This document shows, one piece after another, positions 26,783 through 36,750 of a stretch of DNA of 64,000 nucleotides. The stretch lies in NCBI RefSeq assembly GCF_000526995.1, contig NZ_AZUI01000001.1, positions 4,134,001 to 4,198,000 of the forward strand, given 5' to 3'. The first letter of the stretch is position 1. Each line of letters begins with the position of its first letter. The translations under genes and the position numbers were made by a program. The stretch is from Lacrimispora indolis DSM 755. Its GTDB lineage: Bacteria; Bacillota; Clostridia; Lachnospirales; Lachnospiraceae. The notes below the pieces were generated by a model that was not told where the DNA came from, did no database searches, and saw only the letters and a program-made list of their open reading frames with translations.

Positions 26783-27055
26783 ATGAATTTCACTTACAAT
26801 CCAAACCAGATCGCGCTTTTTCATTCTGACAACAACCTGCTTGCCGAAGTTACTTTTCCGGAGGTTGACCAAAATACCGTAGATATCAACCATACCTTTG
26901 TAGATGAATCCCTCCGAGGTCAGGGGGTGGCAGGGCAGCTTATGGAGGCTGTGGCAGAACAGTTGCGTTCCCAAGGCAAAAAAGCCATTCTGACGTGTTC
27001 CTATGCTATAAAGTGGTTCGAAAAACACCCAGAATATAATGATTTGGTAAAGTAG
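26783..27055 (+). CDS. Small GNAT-like protein (YjdJ/PF14542 type)
   Basis: A 90-residue single-domain protein with ATAGGAGGTA before the ATG. It has the compact GNAT fold of the Acetyltransf_CG family: HTFVDESLRGQGVAGQLMEAVAEQLRSQGKKAILTCSYAIKWFEKHPEY. The RGQGVAG acetyl-CoA loop and the conserved C-terminal CSYAIKWFEKHPEY are both present, so it looks intact despite its size. The biological substrate is unknown. Confidence 0.9.
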   Translation: MNFTYNPNQIALFHSDNNLLAEVTFPEVDQNTVDINHTFVDESLRGQGVAGQLMEAVAEQLRSQGKKAILTCSYAIKWFEKHPEYNDLVK

Positions 27056-27212
27056 CACCTTCTGAGATCGTTTCGTATATACGAAATTCAATCATCTTGT
27101 ATGAATGAAGGTTTACGAATATGTGATAGAAGATATATGCGATATAAAGTTTCTGAGTTTTAAGTGAATTTCAAAGTTTTTCTTACTAAAAATTCATGGA
27201 AAAAGCTGAAAT

Positions 27213-27668
27213 TCACCGCTCTAGTAAAAAGTGCGCCACCTGAACACTTCCATCCATCTCAATGCGGTCAATGATAAAACCACATTTTTCCGTATAGAAT
27301 TTTATATTTTCCTCTTTATCCGCAGGGGTTACCAGCAATAATTCTTTCCAGTTATTATAAAGGTCCAATATATAATGAAATGCCTGTGTACCAATTCCCC
27401 TGCCCTGGTATTCAGGCATTACACATAGGCAGCCCAGATAATATATTCCATTTCCTCTGTCATCAACTGAAATCGCTCCAACGGGATTGTCTTCACAAAA
27501 AATAATCAGTTTCGGAAATTTTTCAATAGAAGCTTCCATTTCGTCAATTGTTTTGCCATAAGCAGGGCACTCACCGTATCTTACATAATCCCCAAGGAAT
27601 GCATTGTTATAAATATTAATTAATAAATCTGCATCTTTCTTCCCAGCTTTTACGTATCTTTATTTCAT
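27213..27668 (-). pseudogene. GNAT acetyltransferase with a stop at codon 3
   Basis: Read from the ATG at 27668, which has a perfect GTAGGAGGAATATT ribosome site, the gene is MK-stop-RYVKAGKKDADLLIN and then stays open for 149 codons. The TAA is at 27662-27660. Without it the product would be a full-length GNAT of 151 residues with the acetyl-CoA loop VMPEYQGRGIGTQAFHYIL. The next ATG (27539) would lose about 43 residues, including the first strand and helix. Either a recent nonsense mutation, a sequence error, or initiation at a non-ATG codon after the stop. The reading frame is otherwise undamaged. Confidence 0.75.
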
Positions 27669-27789
27669 AATATTCCTCCTACAATTTATAAATTCTGCCT
27701 TTTGTATGTAAGAATATAAAACATAATTCTATATTTCCCAGCAGTTCCGTTACTGATATTGTTTTAAAAGAACTAATTCTTTTATTTTG

Positions 27790-28093
27790 AAAACAGCAAT
27801 TTAGTTTTGATGCTGATGAAAGCAAATTAAGCATGATATTGAAGTCAGTTTATATTGTAAACAATATGTGTTTGAGGCCGACGAAGTAAATTCCGAACAA
27901 TTAACTGAATGGTGTTACAGCGAGTTCTAAAAGAAAAATGCTGGTTAACATTTTCAAATCTGGTGCTGATGGGTGGGCGAATTCTAATTTATGGGAACAG
28001 GAGGTAAATTTGATTTCCGTCATCTATCAATTAGAGACTGTTTTTATACTTCTTACTAATAACTTATCCATCCGTAATACTGACTTGGTATAA
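27790..28093 (+). pseudogene. Decayed coding remnants
   Basis: Two short plus-strand frames look protein-like but lack proper starts. One ends at 27930 with QYVFEADEVNSEQLTEWC-type sequence and is cut upstream by a TGA. The second (27938-28093, 51 codons) reads MLVNIFKSGADGWANSN and so on, ending at TAA, without a ribosome site. They may be pieces of one or two inactivated genes. No family recognised. The rest of 27669-28140 shows nothing else. Confidence 0.3.
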
Positions 28094-28156
28094 TGAGTTT
28101 CTTTGATTCTTTCTTTATTAGTAAATTCCTTATGATGTATGATTTAGTCTATAATT

Positions 28157-28185
28157 AACAGACGTGTACAACAAGACATATTCTA
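28157..28185 (+). promoter_or_regulatory. Sigma-K-like late sporulation promoter
   Basis: AACA (28157-28160), exactly 16 bp, then CATATTCTA (28177-28185) fits the Bacillus sigma-K consensus mACm-N16-CATANNNTA at every specified position. It lies about 70 bp upstream of the collagen-like exosporium gene, in keeping with mother-cell expression. Confidence 0.6.
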
Positions 28186-28188
28186 CAC

Positions 28189-28212
28189 TATAAAGAATTG
28201 AGATTCTTTATA
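28189..28212 (+). other. Perfect 10-bp hairpin at the start of the transcript
   Basis: TATAAAGAAT (28189-28198), loop TGAG, ATTCTTTATA (28203-28212). It would be at the very 5' end of the mRNA from the sigma-K-like promoter and may protect it from decay. Followed by the ribosome site GGAGGGA. Confidence 0.5.
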
Positions 28213-28254
28213 ATGTTTCGATATATAAGTAATTAATTATGGAGGGAAATCCAT

Positions 28255-29916
<1,662 letters not shown>

Positions 29917-29989
29917 GAGGAGCTAAAGAGACCCTTACAATCGTATCATTTCAAAAAGGTAATGCTGTTTTAATGAAACGTCTGATAGG

Positions 29990-30026
29990 GACGGGGCGTC
30001 TGCTCACAGACGTCCCGTCTTCCTTT
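29990..30026 (+). terminator. Terminator of the collagen-like gene
   Basis: GACGGGGCGTCTG (29990-30002) pairs with CAGACGTCCCGTC (30007-30019), one G·T pair, followed by TTCCTTT. Confidence 0.8.
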
Positions 30027-30127
30027 AATAACGGGGAGATTCAATTACCCTACAAAAAAACGCTGACTTAATACCAAAGCCAGCAATCCTCTGTCTAAGG
30101 CCGGAACCTCCATTGCCCTATATCAAC

Positions 30128-30676
30128 CTATAATCTGCAAATCATCAGCAGCAAATCCCGAGATGTACCATCCTTTAATTTATCCCCATTTTCAATAGTC
30201 CCGCATATCTTAAATCCATTTTGTTCATATACGTGGACAGCTCTTTTATTATCGGCAACCACCTCAAGCTCCACCTGTTCGTAGCCCAATTTTTTTGCAT
30301 GCTCAAGGCAGCATTTTGTCAGCATATCACCGATTCCCATATTCCAGTAATCTTTTGAAACGCAAATCCCATATCCGGCCCTGTGTCTTGTTTTTATATT
30401 TCCTCTGATACAGGCGATAGTTCCGTTAGCTACCAGCTTATTATCTATAAAGGCTGAAATATCAAAGCCTTTTTCATCTTCCAGCAGCTTGCAAATATAA
30501 GAGTTCTCCTCATCAATGGTTCTGTTGATTTCTTCCGGATATCTTCCCAAATAATCCGTTTCACCGGCGCATCTCACCAGATTTTCAAGCAATGCATCGG
30601 AGTCGGATATCTCAGAACTTCTTAAAACAACTTTTTTGCCGTTTTTAGATACATACGTGATTTCTTCTATTCTCAT
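30128..30676 (-). CDS. GNAT family N-acetyltransferase
   Basis: A 182-residue acetyltransferase with GGAGGGATGCT before its ATG. The acetyl-CoA motif is GICVSKDYWNMGIGDMLTKCCLEHAKKLG near residues 110-138, followed by EVVADNKRAVHVYEQNGFKICGTIENG, a typical GNAT C-terminal half. It resembles L-amino-acid and phosphinothricin-type acetyltransferases of Firmicutes, but the substrate is unknown. Repeat copy 3 lies about 80 bp upstream of its start. Confidence 0.9.
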   Translation of the reverse strand: MRIEEITYVSKNGKKVVLRSSEISDSDALLENLVRCAGETDYLGRYPEEINRTIDEENSYICKLLEDEKGFDISAFIDNKLVANGTIACIRGNIKTRHRAGYGICVSKDYWNMGIGDMLTKCCLEHAKKLGYEQVELEVVADNKRAVHVYEQNGFKICGTIENGDKLKDGTSRDLLLMICRL

Positions 30677-30757
30677 AGCATCCCTCCATGATATCCGTAA
30701 ATTATTTTTAATGTTAAAATAAATTTCTTATTGTATTATCATATTAACAAAAAAGTT

Positions 30758-30790
30758 ATTAACGGGCAATATGAAGTTTCCAATGCACGG
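30758..30790 (-). repeat. Dispersed repeat, copy 3
   Basis: ATTAACGGGCAATATGAAGT followed by TTCCAATGCACGG. The core CAATATGAAGTTT is shared with copies 1 and 2; the ends are more diverged. It lies between the divergent GNAT gene and the PTS regulator. Confidence 0.5.
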
Positions 30791-30889
30791 TAAACTGCCA
30801 TATCCTCATCCATTCAAAAAAAGTGAAGTAAATTGGATTTGTGGGCGGTTTCATTGGAATGCTATACTTAACACATAAAGGAGGGAACC

Positions 30890-32923
30890 ATGGATAACCG
30901 ACTTTCGGAAATTTTCCGCCTTGTCTGCCAGAGCAAACATGAGTTTACTGTCAGGGAGCTGGCGCAGCAGTTTTCTGTAAGCACCAGGACTGTTTACAGT
31001 GATATTAAAAAATTAAATGAATTGCTGGAGGCTTCCGGCCATGCTGAAATCAATGCGGATAAGGGGAAGATGTTTTATAAATCACCGCTGATGATTGAAT
31101 TTGAGAGCCTGATCCATTCCAATTCGGACTATGTTTTATGGAATCCGAGAATCCGGCGTCTGCGGATCATTGAATCTATCCTTTTGTCCGGCGATCAGTT
31201 TACGGTGGATGACTTACTGAAGGAGCTTGATATTTCTAGAAATACCCTTATCGGTGATTTAAAAGAAGTTAAGGAAATGCTCAGCTTTCATTCCATTGCA
31301 GTAGAGGCAACACCCTTTAAGGGATACCGGATTTCAGGAAAGGAACGGAACATCAGGAATCTTCTGATCCTTTCCATCAGCGAGGATCTCCTGTTTTTTG
31401 AAGACAGGACGGGCAAAAGAAACTTGCAGATTTTGTATTCCTGTGAAGATTTTCTCGACGATGTAGCCAGGCAGCTTAATATAGAGCTGAGCGACGTATC
31501 CTTTAACCGCATGCTGATTGCCTTTTACGTCACATATGCAAGGATATCCATAGGAAAAGCCTTTACCCAGGGCTCCAAGGATATTTTGACAAGAGAAGAA
31601 AAGGCTTTTGTAGAGCACCACAGGGAGATCGAGGCAATTTTTGGCAGGGAAGTGTCTCTTGATGATTGTTTTTATCTGGCCAATAAGCTGGCAGAAGCTT
31701 CCGTTGTCAAATCCGAAGAGCTGCTGTCTGAAAAATGGCTGCCCTTTAACCTGGTGACCAACCAGTTTATCGACGTCGTGGCAAAGGAATACCCCTTTGA
31801 AGCTTTTCGAACGGATTCCAAGCTTTATGAAGGACTGCTGAATCATCTGCGCCCTGCCTATAAACGGGCATTAGCAGGAGAGTGGGCAGAAAATCCTTTA
31901 TTAAGCTATGTTCTTGAAAATTTTGCCCAGCTTAATAAGGCGGTGGCAAAAGGCGTAAAGGTGCTGGAGGAAAAGCTCAAGGTGCACTTTCATGAACATG
32001 AGATATCATATTTCACGTTGTTTTTTGCTTCTGTTATAGAAAGAAATGAAAAACAGATCCGCAGGACCCCTAATGTCATCATTGTATGCAATGCGGGGAT
32101 CAGCACCTCTGAGATATTGAAAAGCAGGCTGCAGGCCATCTTTCATGTAAATATACTGGGGACGTTCAGCGTGAGAAATGCTGCGCTGTGGCTGATGGAG
32201 CATGTTCCGGACTTAATAATATCCACAGTGCCCTTTCAATGGCAGGATACAAAGGTGCTGAAGGTCAGCCCGTATTTATCGGATTATGACATAAAGGAAA
32301 TCCAGGGCCAGTTGTCGTTTCTCACTGCCCGGATCCATTTGCCTGAGGTGATGAACATCATCGGCAAATACGTGGAGATCGAAGATCATAAGCTGGAACC
32401 TTTAAAAAACGAATTGAGTGTATATTTAGGAATTACAGAAAATTCGGAACAAAAGAAAGGAATTTATCAACCGATGTTAAAAGAAATTCTGACCGCGGAT
32501 TTAATCAAAGCAAAATTTGTAGCCGCAAACCGGGATGAAGCTGTTAAGGAAAGCGGAAGGCTCCTTGTGGATAAGGGACTTGCAGATGAGGCTTACATCC
32601 AGGCAATGCTTAAAAATGTTGAGGTGAACGGAACCTATATCGTGATTTCACCCGGAATCGCCATGCCCCACGCCAGACCAGAGGAAGGTGCCCTGGATAT
32701 TGGCCTCAGCATTGTGACTTTAAAAGAGCCCGTTGTATTCGGACATCCGAAAAACGATCCGGTTAAGATTGTCGTAGGCCTTTGTGCCATTGATCATCAA
32801 TCTCATTTGAAAGCACTTACCGAGCTTGCGGATATTTTAATGGATGCTAAAAAGGTAGAAGAAATAACAAATGCAGAATCTGCAGAGCAAATATTACAAA
32901 TTATAAAGGGGGATTCATTATGA
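30890..32923 (+). CDS. PRD-containing PTS transcriptional regulator (BglG/MtlR-type activator)
   Basis: A 677-residue multidomain regulator, with ATAAAGGAGGGA before the start. It has an N-terminal helix-turn-helix (VRELAQQFSVSTRTVYSDIKKL, residues 22-43) and a second one (VDDLLKELDISRNTLIGDLKEV, about 106-127). Two PRD modules lie between about 190 and 400. An EIIB-like domain with VIIVCNAGISTSEILKSRL follows near 400, then an EIIA domain from about 525 with the phosphorylatable His in GIAMPHARPEEG. The PTS components phosphorylate PRD and EII domains to tune activity. It overlaps the EIIB gene by ATGA, so the integral EIIA domain probably serves the transporter too, as no separate EIIA gene is present. 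Confidence 0.92.
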   Translation: MDNRLSEIFRLVCQSKHEFTVRELAQQFSVSTRTVYSDIKKLNELLEASGHAEINADKGKMFYKSPLMIEFESLIHSNSDYVLWNPRIRRLRIIESILLSGDQFTVDDLLKELDISRNTLIGDLKEVKEMLSFHSIAVEATPFKGYRISGKERNIRNLLILSISEDLLFFEDRTGKRNLQILYSCEDFLDDVARQLNIELSDVSFNRMLIAFYVTYARISIGKAFTQGSKDILTREEKAFVEHHREIEAIFGREVSLDDCFYLANKLAEASVVKSEELLSEKWLPFNLVTNQFIDVVAKEYPFEAFRTDSKLYEGLLNHLRPAYKRALAGEWAENPLLSYVLENFAQLNKAVAKGVKVLEEKLKVHFHEHEISYFTLFFASVIERNEKQIRRTPNVIIVCNAGISTSEILKSRLQAIFHVNILGTFSVRNAALWLMEHVPDLIISTVPFQWQDTKVLKVSPYLSDYDIKEIQGQLSFLTARIHLPEVMNIIGKYVEIEDHKLEPLKNELSVYLGITENSEQKKGIYQPMLKEILTADLIKAKFVAANRDEAVKESGRLLVDKGLADEAYIQAMLKNVEVNGTYIVISPGIAMPHARPEEGALDIGLSIVTLKEPVVFGHPKNDPVKIVVGLCAIDHQSHLKALTELADILMDAKKVEEITNAESAEQILQIIKGDSL

Positions 32924-33195
32924 TAAAAATTGTAACAGTATGCGGGGCAGGCGTAGGAAGCTCCATGATGCTTCGTTTATTTACCCAGCAGATCCTTGAA
33001 TCCGAAAAGATTGAAGCAACAGTAGATGCTTCGGATATCGGTTCTGTAAGCCCTGATTTTTATGATATTCTGATCACGACTTCGGATTTTGCCGATGTTT
33101 TAAGAGATTCCAAGGCCCACATAATCCGGATCGACAATATGATGGATAAGCAGTATTTAAAAGAGCAGCTTCTTGAAGCAATAAACAAGAGATAA
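32920..33195 (+). CDS. PTS ascorbate-type EIIB component
   Basis: A 91-residue phosphocarrier with the phospho-cysteine loop VCGAGVGSSMMLR at residues 7-19, the pattern of UlaB/SgaB-type EIIB proteins. Start codon overlaps the stop of the regulator gene, and the ribosome site is AAAGGGGG. It passes phosphate from the EIIA domain to the sugar entering through the EIIC protein 37 bp downstream. Ascorbate specificity is a family label only. Confidence 0.92.
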   Translation: MIKIVTVCGAGVGSSMMLRLFTQQILESEKIEATVDASDIGSVSPDFYDILITTSDFADVLRDSKAHIIRIDNMMDKQYLKEQLLEAINKR

Positions 33196-33232
33196 GGGGC
33201 AGGCTGACGGCAGCCTCAGAAGGGAGAGAAAA

Positions 33233-34513
33233 ATGGGAGTAGTAATGTATTTGATTAATAATGTTTTCAGCCAGGCTGTTTTCATTATAGGAATCGTTGT
33301 GATCGCCGGTATGGTGGCTCAGAAGAAAACCTGGGACCAGATCCTTCCCAGTGTGATCAAGACCATGATCGGCTTTACCATGATCAACGTAGGAGGGCAG
33401 ACTCTTGGTATGTCCCTGCTGCCTTTGCAGGGAATGATCTCCAAAATATTCCGTATGCCGGCTGTATCTGTGGATATCGGAGCAGCCCAAAGCGAAAGTC
33501 TTTCCGGGATCGGCACGGAAATGGCGCTGATCTTTGCACTGGGCTTTCTTGTAAATCTTTTGCTTGCAAGATTTACGCGTTTTAAATATGTACATTTGTC
33601 GGCTCACGTATCCTTCTTTTATGCAGGATTAATTGCGGCATTGTTAAAATTCGGAACAAACCTGGCTTTCATGCCATTGGTGATAACTGGTTCTCTTTTA
33701 TTAGGCTTTTATATGACCTTTTCCTGCGCCTATGTGGCGGTGTTTATGAAAGAAGTAAAAGGAGGAGAGGGATTCACCCTTGCCCATTCCAGTTCCTTTG
33801 GAATACTGGTTTCCTCTTTGCTTGCGAAAACCTTCGGAAATAAGGAAAATGATCTTGAAAATATAAATGTTCCAAAGAAGCTTAATTTCTTAAGGGAGAT
33901 GACCATTTCTCTGACCATTGTAATGACGATTCTCTTTTTGATCTTAAGCATTATTTCCGGACCGGCCTGGGTGCGTGAAAACATAACAGGCGGACAGGAT
34001 ATCGTTGTGTTCAGCTTTTTAAGGGGATTGTCCTTTGGTATGTGGATCACGGTTATTATAACAGGTGTAAGAATGATGCTTTCTGAGATCATTTCCGCAT
34101 TCCATGGCATTGCCAATAAGATCATACCCAACTCCGTACCTGGGCTGGATATCCCTCTGCTTTTCCCAAATTATCCCAATTCCGTGATACTGGGCTTTTT
34201 AAGCAGCTTGATTGCCGGACTGATTGGTATGATGATCCTGGGATTTGTGAATTATCCGGTTGTAGTATTTCCGGCCCTGATCCCCACCTTTTTCACCGGA
34301 GCAGTAACAGCTATTTTCGGAAATGCTCACGGCGGGCGCAGGGGCGCCATCATCGGCTCCTTTGTAAACGGACTCATCCTGATTTTCGGACAGGCCCTGC
34401 TTCTTCCAATGATCGGGACCTATGCGCCTATTATGCGTATTTTAAGCGAGACGGATTATTCCTTCTACGGTCCCATTTTAGGCTGGATCCTCAAGCTGTT
34501 TGGAGGCGTCTGA
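33233..34513 (+). CDS. PTS ascorbate-type EIIC permease (UlaA/SgaT family)
   Basis: A 426-residue membrane permease with about eleven hydrophobic segments. Family features include NVFSQAVFIIGIVVIAGMVAQKK at the N-terminus, GFTMINVGGQTLGMSLLPLQ near residues 45-65 and FGNAHGGRRGAIIGSFVNG near 355-375. It imports and phosphorylates a sugar or sugar acid together with the EIIB. Its stop TGA overlaps the ATG of the next gene (TGATG), which ties the TrpA-like protein tightly to the transporter. Confidence 0.92.
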   Translation: MGVVMYLINNVFSQAVFIIGIVVIAGMVAQKKTWDQILPSVIKTMIGFTMINVGGQTLGMSLLPLQGMISKIFRMPAVSVDIGAAQSESLSGIGTEMALIFALGFLVNLLLARFTRFKYVHLSAHVSFFYAGLIAALLKFGTNLAFMPLVITGSLLLGFYMTFSCAYVAVFMKEVKGGEGFTLAHSSSFGILVSSLLAKTFGNKENDLENINVPKKLNFLREMTISLTIVMTILFLILSIISGPAWVRENITGGQDIVVFSFLRGLSFGMWITVIITGVRMMLSEIISAFHGIANKIIPNSVPGLDIPLLFPNYPNSVILGFLSSLIAGLIGMMILGFVNYPVVVFPALIPTFFTGAVTAIFGNAHGGRRGAIIGSFVNGLILIFGQALLLPMIGTYAPIMRILSETDYSFYGPILGWILKLFGGV

Positions 34514-35211
34514 TGAAGAATCTGGTGTTTTACCTTACGCTGCATTATCCGGATAAGGAAACCTTTTTCCGGATTCTGGAGTTATTGGATAAGGAAAAAG
34601 CCGGTTACGTTGAAATCGGTATCCCTGTCTCCGATCCTTACGTAGATGGAGGGGTGATCCGGCAGACCCACGAGGAGGTTTTGGAGAAGGGCTTAACAAA
34701 AGGGGAGATGATACATACCCTGGAGGAGATCCGCAGGCGTTTTGCCTTTAAAGTGGTATTAATGACTTATAAGGAAGGCGTTGAGCATTTTTGCCTTTCC
34801 CATGTACCGAAGAATCTATACGATGGTTTCATATGTGTTGATGAGGAATATCAACCAGGGTCCTTCCACAATCAGATCGCTGTTTTAGGTCAGTCTCTTG
34901 ACCGTGAGGGCATAGCAAGGGCTTTGAAGCATAATGAACTGTTTGCCTATGTTGTTTCAGGGGAAGGAAAGACAGGTTCCTTTCAGAAACTTCCTGAGGA
35001 ATATGTGGAAGTTGTAAAGATAGTGAAATCAGTTTCAAAAATACCGGCTTACGTAGGCTTTGGCATAAAAACTGCCGGGGATGTAAGTGAAGTGATGAAA
35101 CATGGTGCTGACGGCGCCATAATAGGCACTGAATTTATAAGGCAATACCAGCATGGAGGCATGAAGGCTTTAAATGCTTATCTGGAAGAGCTAAAGAAAG
35201 TGGCTGCATAA
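34513..35211 (+). CDS. Tryptophan synthase alpha-like (TrpA family) protein in a PTS operon
   Basis: A 232-residue TIM-barrel protein. Both catalytic acids of TrpA are kept: Glu in YVEIGIPVSDP (residues 33-43) and Asp in YVDGGVIR. The phosphate-binding segments are also present (VVSGEGKTGS near 152, AYVGFGIKTAGDV near 177, GADGAIIGTEFIRQ near 197). It is about 35 residues shorter than E. coli TrpA (268), and no trpB or other trp gene is nearby. Position after ascorbate-type PTS genes, where UlaD-like decarboxylases usually sit, suggests it cleaves or isomerises the imported sugar phosphate by retro-aldol chemistry. That is inference; true tryptophan synthesis is unlikely. Confidence 0.85.
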   Translation: MKNLVFYLTLHYPDKETFFRILELLDKEKAGYVEIGIPVSDPYVDGGVIRQTHEEVLEKGLTKGEMIHTLEEIRRRFAFKVVLMTYKEGVEHFCLSHVPKNLYDGFICVDEEYQPGSFHNQIAVLGQSLDREGIARALKHNELFAYVVSGEGKTGSFQKLPEEYVEVVKIVKSVSKIPAYVGFGIKTAGDVSEVMKHGADGAIIGTEFIRQYQHGGMKALNAYLEELKKVAA

Positions 35212-35281
35212 GCTGGTTTCCCGGTCTGCTTCCATGACAAGGGGAGTGTTATAATAGAAGCAGAGAAAAAATTTGAACAAG

Positions 35282-35330
35282 GCCGCTGTTTTCCTGACCA
35301 TTATTCAGGAGAACAGCGGCTTTCTATATT
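35282..35330 (+). terminator. Terminator of the PTS operon
   Basis: GCCGCTGTTTTCCTGA (35282-35297) pairs with TCAGGAGAACAGCGGC (35305-35320), then TTTCTATATT. Confidence 0.85.
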
Positions 35331-35345
35331 TCTCCTGACTTTTGA

Positions 35346-35402
35346 TTGACATTTATTACGAAGAGAAATATATTATTGATATAGTATAGTACGAAAATCG
35401 TA
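35346..35402 (+). promoter_or_regulatory. Promoter and MarR-type operator of the marR-SDR operon
   Basis: TTGACA (35346-35351), 17 bp, TATATT (35369-35374) form a strong sigma-A promoter. The palindrome TACGA-AAA-TCGTA (35390-35402) overlaps the transcript start region, and a TTACGA half-site lies in the spacer at 35356-35361. This fits autorepression by the MarR protein encoded next. Confidence 0.65.
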
Positions 35403-35419
35403 ATAAAAGGAGCGGCCGC

Positions 35420-35899
35420 ATGAAGGACCAGATAACCGAGGAAGAAATAAAGGGCATAGACAAGGTTTGGCATGAGCTTATCTTTTCCATGCAAAAGACA
35501 AATGAAGAGCTATGGAAGGATCAACTGGAGGGCGTGTCAACCATTGAGATCAGCATACTCAGCATCATTGAACGGAATCCTGATGTCATCCTGAAGGAGA
35601 TTGCAGAAATATTGGGCATACCGGGAAGTACGCTCACCAGCGCTGTTGACCGATTGGAAAAGCGGGGCCTGCTGATACGGATAATCAGCAAAAGGGACCG
35701 GCGGTCATTTGGACTGGAACTGACGGAAGAGGGCAGAGAGGTCCAGCGGGAACACCGGGGGAGAGAGAAGGTCTTATGGGAAAAAGTATTGGGATCTTAT
35801 GAAACCTCTGCTGAGCGCAGGGATCTGGTCCGCCTTCTGGAGATTTTAGCAAAGAATGTAAACAGGACTGGAAGGGAGGTCAACAAGGATGGAGAATAA
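35420..35899 (+). CDS. MarR family transcriptional regulator
   Basis: A 159-residue winged-helix repressor with AAAGGAGCGGCCGC before the start. The recognition region is ILKEIAEILGIPGSTLTSAVDRLEKRGLL near residues 57-85, followed by the wing ISKRDRRSFGLELTEEGRE. It forms an operon with an SDR oxidoreductase (10-bp overlap) and probably represses its own promoter through the TACGA palindrome. The inducing ligand is unknown. Confidence 0.92.
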   Translation: MKDQITEEEIKGIDKVWHELIFSMQKTNEELWKDQLEGVSTIEISILSIIERNPDVILKEIAEILGIPGSTLTSAVDRLEKRGLLIRIISKRDRRSFGLELTEEGREVQREHRGREKVLWEKVLGSYETSAERRDLVRLLEILAKNVNRTGREVNKDGE

Positions 35900-36701
35900 A
35901 ACAACGGTGATAACAGGTGCAACCAGCGGTATCGGAGCGGCTTATGCCCATAAGTTCGGGGAACTGGGATATGATCTTGTCATAACGGGGAGACGGAAGG
36001 AAACAATCGAGAGCGTTGCGGCCGGGATCAGGGAAAAATACTATGTAAGAGTAGAGGTGATCCTGTCGGAGCTTTCTGAGGCGGAAGGCGTTAGCAAGGT
36101 CATGGAATCCATAAAAGGAAAGAAGATAGAGATTCTTGTCAATAATGCCGGATTTGGAGCAACCGGACTTTATCAGCGGTCTGATCCGGCAGTGATGGAG
36201 GCTCTTGCAAACGTAAATGTGGCGGCTCCGATGAAACTGATCCATACAGTATTGCCGGGAATGGTGGAACGAGGCAGCGGAACCATCATCAATATATCCT
36301 CTGAAGGTGTTTTTATGATCGTACCTGGTAATGCCATTTATTCCGGAGTTAAGGCTTTTTTAAAGACTTTCACAGAAGGACTGCATATGGATCTTATGGG
36401 AACAGGGGTAAAGGTGATGGCTGTCTGCCCAGGATTAACGCATACGGATTTTCATGAGAAGATGGGAATGGAAAAAGGGCGGCAGGTGGACAGAGGTCCG
36501 GTCAAATGGATGTCACCGGAAGAAGTGGTGAATCTTTCGTTAAAGGATTTAGAGAAGGGGAGAGTCATCAGCATTCCGGGATTACATACTAGGATGCTCA
36601 CCCGCTTTTTAGGTCTGATCCCAAGGAAAAGCTATTATAAATTTATGTATGGGTTCAGCCAGAAGAATTTTAAAAGAAAAACGGATCAGGTCAAAAAATA
36701 G
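35889..36701 (+). CDS. Short-chain dehydrogenase/reductase (SDR)
   Basis: A 270-residue classical SDR. The nucleotide-binding motif is VITGATSGIGAAYAHKF (residues 7-23), NNAGFG near 84, catalytic Ser in INISSEG near 138 and the YxxxK pair in YSGVKAF near 152. The Arg-rich loop after strand 2 (ITGRRKETIES) suggests NADP(H). The carbonyl substrate is unknown; the type resembles DltE/YqjQ-like oxidoreductases. Its start overlaps the end of the marR gene. Confidence 0.92.
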   Translation: MENKTTVITGATSGIGAAYAHKFGELGYDLVITGRRKETIESVAAGIREKYYVRVEVILSELSEAEGVSKVMESIKGKKIEILVNNAGFGATGLYQRSDPAVMEALANVNVAAPMKLIHTVLPGMVERGSGTIINISSEGVFMIVPGNAIYSGVKAFLKTFTEGLHMDLMGTGVKVMAVCPGLTHTDFHEKMGMEKGRQVDRGPVKWMSPEEVVNLSLKDLEKGRVISIPGLHTRMLTRFLGLIPRKSYYKFMYGFSQKNFKRKTDQVKK

Positions 36702-36726
36702 TTGACAATAAGTGAATGATCATTTA
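36702..36726 (+). promoter_or_regulatory. tetR promoter with TetR-type operator
   Basis: TTGACA at 36702-36707 is followed by TAAGTGAATGATCATTTA (36709-36726), which fills the -35/-10 spacer. The same 18-bp sequence, inverted and with one change, occurs at 37381-37398 upstream of lon. Binding by the TetR protein here is an inference from the shared site and position. Confidence 0.7.
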
Positions 36727-36750
36727 TTATAGAGACATAGAGGTGATGGC

